A stretch of DNA of 64,000 nt from Latrodectus hesperus (lineage: Eukaryota > Arthropoda > Arachnida > Araneae > Theridiidae), in assembly GCA_037975125.1 (NCBI GenBank), contig CM075851.1:122975063-123039062 (forward strand), written 5' to 3'. The notes under the pieces are model-generated. The model searched no databases. It had not been told where the DNA came from and saw only the letters and a list, made by a program, of their open reading frames with translations. Positions 35,501-47,254 of this stretch are shown piece after piece. The translations under genes and the position numbers were made by a program. The first letter of the stretch is position 1; each line of letters opens with the position of its first letter.

Positions 35501-38500
35501 TTACTACAAAACACAGTCAGCTCTTCATCTTCTAATTATATATATCTTTTTAAATATTGCACAATTAGAAAAGTTTTTACAATATAATATTTTTTTTATA
35601 ATTTATTAACAGTATAATTTCAATGAATATACAAATAGAAAGGAAATTACCTGCAAGTACTGTAATTCTTGTGTACTGAGCTTCCATAAAGCTTGAATAA
35701 TAAATACTACAACATCTATTGGTTTTAACAATGGTCCTACTTCAAGACCTTGAATTAAATAACTCATAACACATGACAAAACAATAAAATGCTTGGGCAA
35801 AGTTAATAACAGTTCAAATTCCAAAGGAATTTCCAACAGAGACCAGAACAAAAGTAATTTCTCAACATCGCTGTAATGAAACCATAGATTTTCAAGATTA
35901 AATGTTGATCCTAAAAATATTAAAAACAATTTTGTAGTAATTTATGTAGATAAGGATTGGATATATAAAAAAGCAAGTTCATTTCAACAATAAAAGAGAA
36001 TATAACTTCTAAAGAAAATAAATCATGATATAATGATACTTATTTAAACAATACATGGAATATTAATATATCATTGTTATATTCTTTTATTATACTTTTA
36101 ATTACCATTTAGTGTCATATTTTTCAATATTATTATTAAATGAAGTCATAATGTCAAAATCAAAATTTTCTTGTTCCCTTTCAAATTGGTAGAAAAAGAT
36201 AAATTATTATTATAACCACAAAACCAAATTCTGACAGTAATGTAAGTGAAAAAATAGTAATCTATCATCAAGCTATTTATTTTTCATAATCATCTTTTTA
36301 GATTATCTATTTCTCTATAAATGTAATGATATTTAAAAAAAATAAATCTTGGGAGATTCAATATTAGATACCATGAAACTGATGCATACTTAAAGAATCT
36401 TTCCTACACAACATAGAATTAACACAAATAAAAGAAATCCCACTTTTCATTAAAAAATTATTTCCTCTAAAAAAGAATTATAGAAACTTAAGTTTAATTC
36501 ACTTTAAAATGGATCAAACTCAACTGTAACTAAACCCAAAATCTTTATTATAATCAATAAAGATGTGTTATCTCATTACATAAAACTTTATTTTACTTAA
36601 CAAATTAGCTTAAAATTAAATCAATTTTTGTTTCCTTAACATGCTGAGGACACATTTGATTATAGAATGATCAAAAAATTTTTTAATAAAGAAAGAATAA
36701 AAACAGGAACTTCTTGATTTGATTTGCTTGTTTTATGGTGACTGTATGTACGCGAGGAGATATTCAACTGAGATTTCAGTTTAAAATAGGTTTAAACTCC
36801 ATAAAGAGTTGAAATGAAGATAGAGCACAAACAATTTAGATATAAACTTAGCAAAATTCTTTTCTGAGCCCCACATTGTATTTATAAATTACAAATATTA
36901 TTTAAAACTAAATTCAATTAACAACTCGAACATTAACAATTTAAAATTAAAAAAAAATATTTCTTGCAAGTTTTTTAATTTGATTACCAATGAAATAATT
37001 TTAAGGAACTATATTTTTAAAAGTAAAAATAATGGATGTCAGTAAAGTTTTTAATAACAGCTTTCTTTATGAATTTTAAGACTAGAAAATGTAACACATT
37101 ATATTAAGAATATTTTAATGATTGTATCTTCAAAAATAACCTATCACATAATATATATGTTAGAGAACACTAACCATTATTAGTTATCTAATAAAAAATT
37201 AAACAAACAGATTACATTAAAATACTATTATGCATATATAATTGTCCTAAATTATAGAGACAGAATCACCTTGTGAGAGAATCATGAGTGTTTTGAGAGA
37301 AACGGAAATCCCTTATAAATTGAAAATAAACATTTTTAGTTTCAATCTAATTCTGTGAGTGATCAAATTTCTAAATACAATATCAATAAATTTTTTTTTA
37401 GCTTCAACTCATTTTATTTTTATTGCTTATGGCAATTTATAACTTAACAAGAGATTTACTGATAGTGTTTTAAATAATAACATACAAGGATTTAACATAA
37501 ATTAAAATTCTGCCATAAACATAAAATTCCTTGATCTGTTAAAAAAACTGAAATTTATATAGTAGCAACTTTTCTATTCAGAATGTAGAATTTTCTAATA
37601 GAATGGACTGCTTACTTCAAACAAAGCAAACTAAATTTACATTCATTTTATTTCAGAGAACAATGTATTAAAAGTTTAAAAAATAACGATTCTTTAAAAA
37701 CTGAGGAAAGAATGTATTTCATACAAAATTATAATATAATATTTTTGTAAAAAAACAGTGAGAATCTTATTGATGTATAAATAATTTGCATGTATTAGAA
37801 GTTCTTCTAATTCTATTTTATTTGCCCTTTTTTATAAGTCCATGTAAATTATATCACAAAATGATTGCATATTAAGAAAGTAAGCAGTGCTCAGAATTAT
37901 AGACATTAACAGAAATTAATCAATTTATATTAAACCAGGGAAAATTTCAATAAACCAGGGGTGCACAACCTTTTCAGAATGAGGGGCCAAAATATGAAAA
38001 AAGATCAAGTCGAGGGCCAAACCAGCTTGTAAATGTTAAAACATGTTATAAACGTAAAAACACTTTTTTTGTGACAATACGCATGAATTACATTTATTAA
38101 TTTACTTATTTTACTCATGCAAACATTATACAATGAAGGAATAAAACACAAACATTATAGATATGCTTAAAATACTTTATTTCCAGAAAAAAACTTGAAA
38201 TTGAATAACAGGAGAAAATTTTTTGGTAGTTTTACAAAGAACACAGTTTAAATTTTGAAAAAAAATTAGTAAAATTTAATGTGATGGCTGTGACTGAATA
38301 TTTGAAATTATTGATATTATGTTGGGCTTAAGATTCATTGTGGCAGTACATAAAACAGAAGAAAAGTTCTCATCTGCTATTCTATTTCTTATTTTTGATT
38401 TGTTTAAATTCATTAAAGAAAAAGTTTGCTCACAAATGTAAGTGCTGCCAAAGAAAGTTGCACATGCAGCTGCATTTTGAACTCCTATACGAACATTCAT

Positions 38501-41500
38501 ACTCTCGGGTAGCCATGAAGAGAACAAACAGAAAATCCGCGTTATAAAAAAAATGAACTTAATGAACAGATGTAAAATAATTATTCTGATGTAGAATCAT
38601 TTTCCTATCAGATTTTTTCTTTTGTTTATTTGAAAGAGTCTCATTTCTTTTTAAATTAGTCTTATTTTATTAACAACATTCGCGGGCCAACTTTAAAGGC
38701 GACGCTGGAAAATTTTCACCCGCGGGCCATAGGTTGTGTATCCCTGCAATAAACAATTGTTCTTGACAGAAATAGTACATATAAATTGGTAATTTAGATT
38801 ATCATATTCAAGCATTCAATGATACAATTGAAATTCAATGAACAGTACGAAATAATGTTTCATATTATTTAAAAAATTATTTTATATATTATTATATTTA
38901 TTATTAATGATTATATGAACAGTATATATAAAAATATTTATCACTTTAAATCTAAAAATATTTGCCATTGAAAACACACTTAAATTATTTAAATTCATAC
39001 AAAGTTTTTTTAAAAAAAATAAAATAAACTAGAGTAATTTAAGAATTGTTTGATTTTTGTTTAGCAAAAAATTTAATATGAATGATAATTAATAAATAGG
39101 ATATAAAAATAACTAAATATATAATTAAATAGCTGTAATTTAATTTAGTATATCAAACAGTAATATATAAATAAATTTTTAACTTAAAAATAAATTAAAT
39201 ATTTTTCTGAAATATTAAGTTTAAAATGATCAAACAATTATCAAAGAAAAGTTCTCCAATTAATTCTGAAAAATAAAAGATTATTTACTTTTATGGCTCA
39301 AACATTGAGGAAATTTCAATGGCAATGGCTGTATATACTCTGGTTCTTCCATTAAATTTCCTTGATATGCACACCATTCCTTAACAAAGATAGGCCTGCC
39401 ATCTTCAACGTGTTTTTTAGACGAATAATTAAAAAGGATATCATAGCAACGTTGTCTTATTTTGCGATACACTAAGGCAGATGGCAACTTAATAGCATCT
39501 TCTAACACCTAATTTAAAAAATTCATTAATATTAAATAACTTGTTACATGATAAATATAATGGTTGTATGGTTGAATCATTGTAATTTTGTTTTACTAAG
39601 TTAATATTATTATAATCTTTTAAAGAGAGTATTAGGATCAACTACACTATTTAAAATTAATGAAAATAAAATACATTTTGTAGCTATTTGTGTGGCTCCA
39701 TATTTTTGATAAACTCACATTTTTTTACCAAGTATATATAAGTTGTTTTTCAATCCAGAAAACCATGCTTACTTTAACAAAACAGATTATCACATTTTTT
39801 TTTAAAAAAAAACTTTATCAATTTTATACTTAAGCTATGATCTACTAAGTTCACAATAGATTAATTGAAGGAACATGATCTTTAAATTAACCCTTGTCAT
39901 TGGTTCTAGCCAATAATGGATAATCATAGATAGCAATATTTCTGTTTTCTATATTCATGTCTGCTAGATTATATCACTATGAATTTTTTTTTTGTGGTAC
40001 ATGTATATAGTTCCTTATCTATGAAAAGATCTTGAAGGCAATCAGCAGCAGACTATGTTACCTTAACTTCTTTCAGCAGTTAGACTCTCTACTATGTAAT
40101 GTCAAAGTAGTAATGAGTTTATAAAAGGTTTTAATAATAAACTTTAGGTGCTAATGAAATTAAAGTATTTAATTCTTTCCAAATTTTTAATTTGATGAAA
40201 AAATATTTAAATATTTTTAGGTTATTAAATAAAACTCAACTAGAGATGCACAAAAATTTGAGAAGAAATGTGAAATGTCTTAGCTAATAAGAGAAAAGCT
40301 GCAATAGTTGAATATAATAACAAATATAATTGTGCAGTATAATATCATAAGTTAATATGTATTTTTACTTGTTATTATAAATCATATGCTTTTCTAGAAG
40401 TGATAACTTTTAAAGTAAACTTTACAAATTGAAATACTTATTATATTTCTTATTTGAGAATATTAATTTGGAAACAATCGAGCAAAAGGCCATAAAATGA
40501 ATATTACAAATTAATTGATCATGAATAATTTAACATATACAATAACTTATACCTTTTTATAAAGAATGAAATGTCAATCCTTTACCTTAATTTGAAAAAT
40601 TCTGGTATGTAACAATAAAAAGAATTTCCTCTCTAAACAAATTATTGATAGATTTAAAAAAAAAATCAAATGAAAAATTACTAACCAAAAATTCTCATAT
40701 TATTATAAGCTATTATTTATAATTTGAAATAATTTTAAAATATTTAAATCCAAAGATAGAAATATATAAATAAGCAAAAATATGAATTTCCTAAATATGA
40801 TATGCTTTATTAGCTGTGATTTATGATCACTTTTAAAACATGAAGGTTAATTCAGCCAAGAGCAACTTTTAAATATAGGCTTTATAGGAAAAATGAAGTA
40901 TAAGAGATAAAAATTTGACATTAAGATTTGAATCAGAAACTTTTAATTTATCTGATATCATGCAAAACCTTGTTTTATATTCAAATTGATTTATAAAAAA
41001 ATAATTTATAAAAATTTGCAATAGCATGTAAAAATAAACCATGCATAATAATAATGAATCTACAGAAATGGAAGAGAGAAACACATTATTAGTCTTGTAT
41101 TTTAACATATTACATTATTAAACCAAGTTATATTACTAAAACCATAATGGAATATTTGATATGTTCACAGGTTTAGACCCACAGAAAATACAAAGGATTG
41201 TTGCAAAGGCACATTTCAATTTCAGATACATTAACTAGCATTTTATTTTATTTTAATAAAAAGTTTACTTATATTAAGTCAAACATAAGCGTATAAATTA
41301 GAATTTCCATTTTAGTTCCATATAATAGTTATCTACTTAAATTTATTGACATATTTTTAATTTGTGATAAGGATAATTGAATAAAGGAATATACTAAATA
41401 AATTTTTAAACGTCAAAAAATTTGATTTTATATCAACAAGAATGTTTTATCAAGTTAATATATAAAGCCTATAAATTTTACAAAACAAATTCCATGTTTA

Positions 41501-41514
41501 TGAAAATGTTCTCA

Positions 41515-41567
<53 letters not shown>

Positions 41568-42841
41568 AAATAATGAATGCAAAATTAATCCAAACGTTTC
41601 TTTTTTCTTTTAATGATTTTGAGATTAATTTTCAAATGAATATAACTTTAGAGACATCAAAATGTTATCAATCTCAAATCATTAGGTAATAATCACTAAA
41701 TACCAACTAATTATTTTAAATTTTGATAAATGGTAAAACATTTTAAAAATATAATTGTGAAGATAATTACCTCACTAGATTCATACTCCATGTTACAAAG
41801 TAAATTAAAAATAAAAGGCGAATTAAGACAGTTCAAATGTTTTTCATATATTTCTTTTTCCACAAAAGGATTTAATAAAACAGTGACTTTCGGTGGAGTA
41901 ATAAAAGAATCAGTGGAATATGACAGTAAACCATGATAAATGAGATTTGATAGGCTGGAGTTTCCACAAATTTTAAGTGATATGTAGTGTAATTCCCTCA
42001 GATTGTTGAAATCACCAGTCCACTGTTCTTCAGCAATAACCTTAGCAAGATTATGAGCAATATCGGACATAAATGAACGACCCTTTTTGTGACTAGAAAG
42101 ATTTTTATGAAAATATTTCAATTTCTCAAACGGGATAATATCATTGCCAGCTAAGCAGGCGAAAAGAGGTAATTGGTTAACATGCAAATTTAAATAACGA
42201 AATGCAAAATTTTCACGATCGTATTGTATAGTTGTTAAAGTATTTAAGTCTAAGTGCATTAAAGATAAGTAAGTTTTTGTATCGTAAATAATAAAGTCCG
42301 AATCTTGGCTAAGAATGGCAAACACATCCCTATTCTTTTTAGCATATTCTGCGATAACTTCATCAGCTTCACGATCAGTTTGGTAAACTTCAGCTCCCAT
42401 TTCTTTCAGAGCAAATCTAGTTAATGTTCCCATTGATGTTGGAAGTTGAAACATTTTATGTTCCGGTTCCCGGAAGTTCGTTCGCAATTCGTTGAAAATT
42501 GAAATGATCGTTAGGTATTTACTAACACGACGTTTAACCCATTCTTTTCTTTTTGAAGCACAAACAGTACCATCGAAAAAAAATACTAACTTTACACCTA
42601 TTTTATCAAAAGTTGAAATGAACTCTTTCAGTTTTTCAATAAACTGTCTCCACTGGCCACCATAAATCCATTCCAGTGTTTTTGAATACAAGCGATTAAT
42701 CAAAGCCATGCCGTCCACCACAAGAATAGGCTTGCAGTTGTATCTTTTTTGATGATTATAAGCTAGTTGCTCAATCGAAACATTAATGCAAGCATGAGGA
42801 CAAAAATTTTCAATAAAATGCTGCAACCCTTTCACTCCCAT
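32462..42841 (-). CDS. FAM120: FAM120-family protein (constitutive coactivator of PPAR-gamma-like)
   Basis: Five coding exons join in phase: 42841-41771, 39508-39289, 35910-35651, 35339-35133 and 32587-32462. They encode 627 residues. All four introns are GT-AG. The product opens MGVKGLQHFIENFCPH, the conserved FAM120 start, then an XPG/PIN-type nuclease fold: D43 (LVVDGM), D90 (VFFFDG), E158 and D160 (DREADE), D180 and D182 (SQDSDFIIY) and D234 (AGNDIIP). These align with the FEN1/XPG metal-binding acids. Later landmarks are VKEWCAYQG (exon 2) and PWYFFDGKLF (exon 4). Human FAM120A/B are RNA-associated and nuclear-receptor coactivator proteins; the role here is inferred from family. Human proteins are about 900-1100 residues, so the low-complexity carboxy-terminal half is absent here. 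Orthology to A, B or C is not resolved. Confidence 0.93.
32588..35132 (-). other. FAM120: FAM120 intron 4
   Basis: Donor AAAAG|GTAGGT, acceptor CTCCTTAG; 2545 bp. It contains a plus-strand RNase H relic at 34290-34665 and a short SINE-head-like piece near 33745. The rest is AT-rich. Confidence 0.85.
34290..34665 (+). pseudogene. RNase H / zinc-knuckle relic in FAM120 intron 4, antisense
   Basis: Plus-strand frames give KVILQWIPSQCGIYGNEK, the end of an RNase H domain (normally WIPSHCG-NE-AD). Then SMHLDS/STLHAP-like and GLSDDYSW/ACLL-like pieces, and a shifted DYLQAHLFKIGLALCPLCD segment near 34600-34650 with a CXXC. Frames shift several times. This is a decayed non-LTR element tail. Confidence 0.6.
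35133..35339 (-). CDS. FAM120: FAM120 exon 4
   Basis: Acceptor TTAACTTTAG, phase 0, 69 codons. It begins VPWVDAVAVSLSTLFMRGV and includes PWYFFDGKLF, the family landmark, ending HQLCNQK before GTAGGT. Confidence 0.92.
35651..35910 (-). CDS. FAM120: FAM120 exon 3
   Basis: Acceptor TATTTTTAG; the first two bases complete an arginine codon begun in exon 2. It includes LWFHYSDVEKLLLFWSLLE and VLSCVMSYLIQ (the family VLCCVLRYM-like block) and ends ELQYLQ at CAG|GTAATT. Confidence 0.92.
37948..37955. repeat. 8-bp target site duplication CAATAAAC, left
   Basis: Identical octamer at 38747-38754 on the other side of the hAT derivative. Confidence 0.95.
37956..38746 (-). mobile_element. Internally deleted hAT transposon, 791 bp
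   Basis: The ends CAGGGGTGCACAACCT and AGGTTGTGTATCCCTG form a 16-bp inverted repeat with two mismatches, flanked by the perfect duplication CAATAAAC. Both subterminal regions carry GGGCCAAA/GGGCCAAC motifs, as in Charlie-like hAT families. Only the end of a transposase frame remains inside (38276-38527, minus). It sits in FAM120 intron 2, with its coding strand parallel to the gene. Confidence 0.93.
38276..38527 (-). pseudogene. hAT transposase carboxy-terminal (hATC dimerisation) fragment
   Basis: The minus-strand frame includes FGSTYICEQTFSLMNLNKSK and then RNRIADENF. This is the conserved hATC block (STY-CEQ-FS-M-KS--R--L-DE-L). It is followed by a short tail and a stop at 38276. The N-terminal BED finger and catalytic core are deleted. 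The block itself shows no stop, which is consistent with a fairly young deletion derivative. Confidence 0.85.
38747..38754. repeat. 8-bp target site duplication CAATAAAC, right
   Basis: Exact match to 37948-37955. Confidence 0.95.
39289..39508 (-). CDS. FAM120: FAM120 exon 2
   Basis: Acceptor TTAAATTAG, phase 0. It begins VLEDAIKLPSALVYRKIRQR, contains PIFVKEWCAYQG and ends CLSHK plus one base at A|GTAAAT. Confidence 0.92.
39509..41770 (-). other. FAM120: FAM120 intron 1
   Basis: Donor GAG|GTAATT, acceptor AAATTAG; 2262 bp. It is AT-rich and includes the (TA)n tract at 41519-41567. No other feature is recognised. Confidence 0.9.
41519..41567. repeat. (TA)n microsatellite in FAM120 intron 1
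   Basis: About 24 uninterrupted TA units. Confidence 0.95.
41771..42841 (-). CDS. FAM120: FAM120 exon 1 (coding), XPG/PIN-type domain
   Basis: 357 codons from the ATG at 42841. That ATG is chosen because MGVKGLQ is the conserved family start; the frame is open for 16 further codons upstream without family similarity. It contains all seven FEN1-like acidic positions listed in the gene entry, plus GGQWRQFIEKLKEFI and KRKEWVKRR. It ends LLCNMEYESSE at GAG|GTAATT. Confidence 0.95.
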
Positions 42842-43420
42842 GTTGTAGGAACCGAAGCAAAATATTTCACGATAAAAAATCAAAAACACACAACATAAGG
42901 TATATAAAAAAGTAGTTTACTTTAATAACATTAAGCAAAACTCAAAGATCAGAAATCTGGATTTAATATAGATAATCATAACTTCTACCTTATCGCTAAA
43001 ACATATCATTATCTACATTGGTTTTGGTTACTATATGATTAATTATTTGTGACATTTACGGTGAAACATTTTCAGTTCAAGCAGCTGACTATTTGCTCGG
43101 ACGATGCCACTTAAGAGGCCAACCGCATCGTAATTTTGAATCAAAGACTAGTAACGTGGTTAACTCCTGAGATGACACCATTTCATTCCTTAGAGATTCA
43201 TTCCTGACTTATCATCCCGCTCTATTGCTATGAAAGCCAAATCACTCACTTGTGACGTCACTAGATGGTGGCTGCAATCAACATTTCATTCACGAACAAA
43301 GCATTCCGAAGGAAGTAATTTTATACTGTTTAAAAATGCCTAAAGATAAATATAATACTTTTAAATTATTTTGGATATTATGTTCCATTAAGAATATTAA
43401 AATTTTATAGCAGATATATG
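42842..43420 (-). promoter_or_regulatory. FAM120 upstream region with CRE palindrome
   Basis: TGACGTCA at 43253-43260 lies about 410 bp upstream of the start codon. On the plus strand it is followed by AGATGGTGGCTGC, a YY1-like motif. On the minus strand a GTGAGT donor follows directly (ACAA|GTGAGT at 43250), so a short non-coding first exon is possible. This patch is less AT-rich than its surroundings. Promoter function is inference. Confidence 0.4.

Positions 43421-43423
<3 letters not shown>

Positions 43424-43480
<57 letters not shown>
43424..43480. repeat. (TA)n microsatellite
   Basis: About 28 uninterrupted TA units. Confidence 0.95.
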
Positions 43481-43483
<3 letters not shown>

Positions 43484-43514
43484 CATTGCATTATTCAAGT
43501 ATATCTTTCCCCAT

Positions 43515-43802
43515 GTAGCAAAATAGCTTGGCCAAATATTGGCAACCTTGCCAACGTAACCCTAATAAGGGACTAATGATGGGTTTCAAGTTTTCCCCAA
43601 TATATAGCATGCCAAGATAAACCCAAGAATAGACCTATAATGGGCGCCATGATTTCCCCAATATTGGGCATGCCAAGATAAGCCAAGGTTGGTCCTATCA
43701 TGGGGGCTAAGTTTTCCCCAGTCTTCCATGACAAGCCATCATTGGTCCTAGAAAGGTAGCCAAGTTACTAACCATCTTGGGCATGCCAAGATTTTGCCAA
43801 AA
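43515..43802. repeat. Degenerate minisatellite, about 60-bp period
   Basis: Boundaries resembling CTAT-ATGGG recur near 43571, 43632, 43692 and 43745. Each unit carries TTTTCCCCAATAT followed by TTGGGCATGCCAAGAT. A diverged first unit with TTGGCCAAATATTGGCAACC starts at about 43515. Units differ at many positions, so the array is old. GGCATGCC-type palindromes recur. Confidence 0.8.
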
Positions 43803-43804
43803 TA

Positions 43805-46490
43805 TATCATATGTAGAGTTAACTCCAATATGACTACCTATTTTTCTATGTTGTTTAGTTTTTTTGCTTATCAAGAATTTTCTTACTAATTGAGATTAAT
43901 ATTCTTGAATTTTAATCATTTCAAAACTTTGATAACTGAAGTTATTCGCAACTGTTTTCAATTTCAATTAATTTATCAAGAAGTTTTCAATAAGTCGTTC
44001 GTGTTGGAGAGTGTGATATTTCTTAGATTTGTAATATCAAATTTTGGTTAGCATGAAAATTTTTAATATATTTGAACTTACAATTATGATCAAAATGAAA
44101 ATATTTCATATTTTTATGTTTAGATACATTATATTTTATTTCTTACTTGCAATTGTTTTGCATAATATTAACCCTGAAACTACCCCAAACCCCGATGTTA
44201 TTATTATACATATGGTAACATAAGTATTTATCTACATTTATTTATTCACATATAAATTTCCAATAAACATATTTAATGAAAATTATTCCAAAAGAACTAC
44301 TGTTTCGATTTGTTTGGCTTCATAGCACTTTGGAGATGCCCCTGGAATTCATTGTTTTATTTTCTGTGATGTAATTATGTATGTAATATGTCTACTGCGT
44401 TTTATAATATCGTAATATTAGTATTTTCCATTTGATTTATTCATATACTTACGTAAATTTATATTTTACACTTGACAAAAGAAGCCGATTTGAAAAAACT
44501 GCTAACATTTGTAAGTTTGTTTTTTCTAACCTTTGTATTAAAGTTGGTTACCATGAAAATTTTTTATTTTTTAAAAATTTGTCTATTTTAAGAATCTTAT
44601 TCAACAACAATTAAGTTTTATTGTGTTACAATTTATTTGGCTTCATAGCACTATTGCTTGGAATTTATTTTTCCATTATGTTCATTGCATTTATGTACAA
44701 GGAGTATTCCACATTTTTGTATTGTTTTTAGCATCTTAATACAAATACTTTTCATTCGACATACTTCTTCAGGAAAGTTATGTTTTTCATTTGAAATTTT
44801 GGTTAGAGATTTCTTTCGCAAAACATTATTTGATTGATGAGTTACTTATTGGTAAACTACTTATATATATTTTGGTACAATGGATAAATTTTTTAATCTT
44901 TAAACACCAATTTTCTGTTTCTTGTATATATTAAAGAACAGCTTTAAATTAATATACTTGCTTCATTATGCAGGGAAATTCAGTTTATTTAAATCAAATG
45001 AGTAAGTATAAAAAATCTATTTAAGAATTAGCTTACTTAATTTTATTTATATGAAGTATTAAATATATCAGTGGATAAGCAAAATGTTAAAAAATTTTTT
45101 TAACTCATTTGTGTCACCAGTAAGTTATACATCATTGAAGCCTTTTATATTGTTGACCATGTTTTTTTAATTTTTGTATTTTGTTTATTAAAAATTATGT
45201 GACATTATTCAACATGTTTACATTAACTATGAAGTTATTCTTAAATTCAATATTATACGTCATTAACTTATTTTTCATGTTAATTTCCATCATTAATTTT
45301 TTCAAACAGTAGGCTTATTTGTCGATAACTTACCAAGTTTCACTGCACTTTAGAATGGATAAAATGTGAAAAGTTGTGAGGAAAAATATTCAAAGTATAG
45401 CTTGCCATCATGTAGAATTGTACTTTGGGGAACACATGTGGTGAAACTACAAAGATAAAATTCATGTTGCTTATGATGAGAAATTAAAAGCAAGTTCTAA
45501 TTTATACAAACTACATACCATATACAAGTTGTTATATTTTGGTTACAATCATGGCTTCCTTTTTATTTCAGGGGCATGGAAATAAGTATTAGCTATTTTT
45601 CTTTTACAGTGGTCCTGTTGCCTTTATAAATTCTCAATTCATTATTTACTGATGCACTGAGTCCCTGCCAATTTTTAGTGTTTTAAAAGTGTAATAGTCA
45701 TTTAAACAAGTAAATTGCTTGAATAATAAAATGCAAATTTTTAACAATAGCAAATAAAATTAGTAATATTTATAAATGAGATCAGCAAGCATTTCGTTAA
45801 GCAAAATTATCTAGGTTATAACTTTGCTATGAAAAAACGTGCTCAGAAAGTCGTTTTTTTTACTTTTTTTCATTTTAATATTCATGTTGCTAATGTATTT
45901 TCTAAGTAAATGAATTTAGTCACTGCATAATATTGAGTACCCCAGAAATAATATGTGTCATTCATTCTTAAAAACCTGAATACTTCAATTTCTTTTAAAT
46001 ATTGGCCCTAAATTATCACTCATATGTTAAAAAAACATAACAATTTATATTTTTTATTTTAAAATGATTTTTTTCTGTAGTTTTTATAATTTTTATCATA
46101 AATAAGTAGTGCAAACTTACATGTCTTGATTCTTCTATCTAAACTACTTACATGGAAATGAGCATTCAACATGTTTGATCAAAAGTATAGTGTTTTTAAA
46201 ATGATCAAGCTTAAAAAAATGCTTAAGTTTGAATATCCTCATTAGCAAATATTGATGGTTTATATTTAAAGGTGAGTATGGCTGTGTAGAAAATATTATA
46301 TTCAATGGATCATAGCTAAATTAACTCTTTAAAATGATATTTTCCAAGAATCATATTTTACATTTTCTAAATAAATAAAATCAGTTATATTTGGTAAAAC
46401 ATTGTTGGCTTTTACATCACACACAAAACAGAAACAATATTTTCTATAACATAAAAATTATTGATTTCTTTTGTATATTTTAGGTATTTC
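43805..46490. other. No gene recognised
   Basis: AT-rich sequence with only short random frames. Confidence 0.5.
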
Positions 46491-46499
46491 TGTGGTAAG

Positions 46500-47250
46500 A
46501 GGAATTCTAAGAAGTTGTTTTAAGTATCAATGGCTCTTCAGATTCCAGCCTTGATCTGGATGATGCCAGCATCTTTTTCCCCAATGCAAACTCAAAATCC
46601 CACAGAATATCTGTTAGTAAAACTGTCTCAAATTACACCTGTAAACTAATGGTCATGAAGGAGACTTTGAACCTTTACTACTACAAAGCGGTCCAAAATT
46701 CCAATGGACTTTTACTATTCTTGAATTCTAGACTTGTCCTCCAAGCCCTTTAAAAAGTTAACTCACACAAGATATCATCCGCATTTTTCAATGGATACCT
46801 GTGCATGTCCACATGGATAGCAACGAGAAAACCGACATCCTTGCCAAAGAAGCCTGAGATGATCCTCACTAATATTGATGCAATGGCCAGTCGAAAATTA
46901 CTTCGCGCTTCACCTTGGAAGCACTCCATTTCTGCTCTAAACTGTAACTGTGCTATCACCACAACCATTGTCAAATTAAGAAATAAATACCTCCTGGGAA
47001 TGATAAGATCTCCTGATACTATTGAAGCTATAGTAGCTGTCCTCACGGTACAGACACTGAACTCTCTCTCTCTCGATCCTATCTTTTATTGCCCTGGCAT
47101 ATTGGCAAAGCTCTTCAGGATCCATTTCCTTTCCTCAGATCAACTGTATTCCTTAAAAGTTTATAGTTGTGGCCAGAGCTGTCTTGGACTCTTTTGGATC
47201 AATTTGATTCCATTACTTTACTGGATAGGACAACAATAACAATTCCGAGT
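46500..47250 (+). pseudogene. RNase H relic of a non-LTR retrotransposon
   Basis: Plus-strand frames give a degraded SSDSSLDLDDAS segment at about 46525, then the terminal RNase H block IFQWIPVHVHMDSNEKTDIL followed by AKEA at 46773-46855 (family pattern WIP-HV---GNE-AD-LAKEA). Further pieces continue to about 47230, with no stop-free frame. The GC content is clearly above its surroundings. Confidence 0.6.
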
Positions 47251-47254
47251 GAGT

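Larger units (their letters stand above)
35911..39288 (-). other. FAM120: FAM120 intron 2
   Basis: Donor AAAA|GTAAAT, acceptor ATTTTTAG; 3378 bp. It hosts the 791-bp hAT derivative at 37956-38746. Outside that it is AT-rich with nothing else recognised. Confidence 0.9.

Noticed and set aside
46750..47046. 98-codon minus-strand frame
   Set aside because: It is antisense to the plus-strand RNase H block at 46773-46855.
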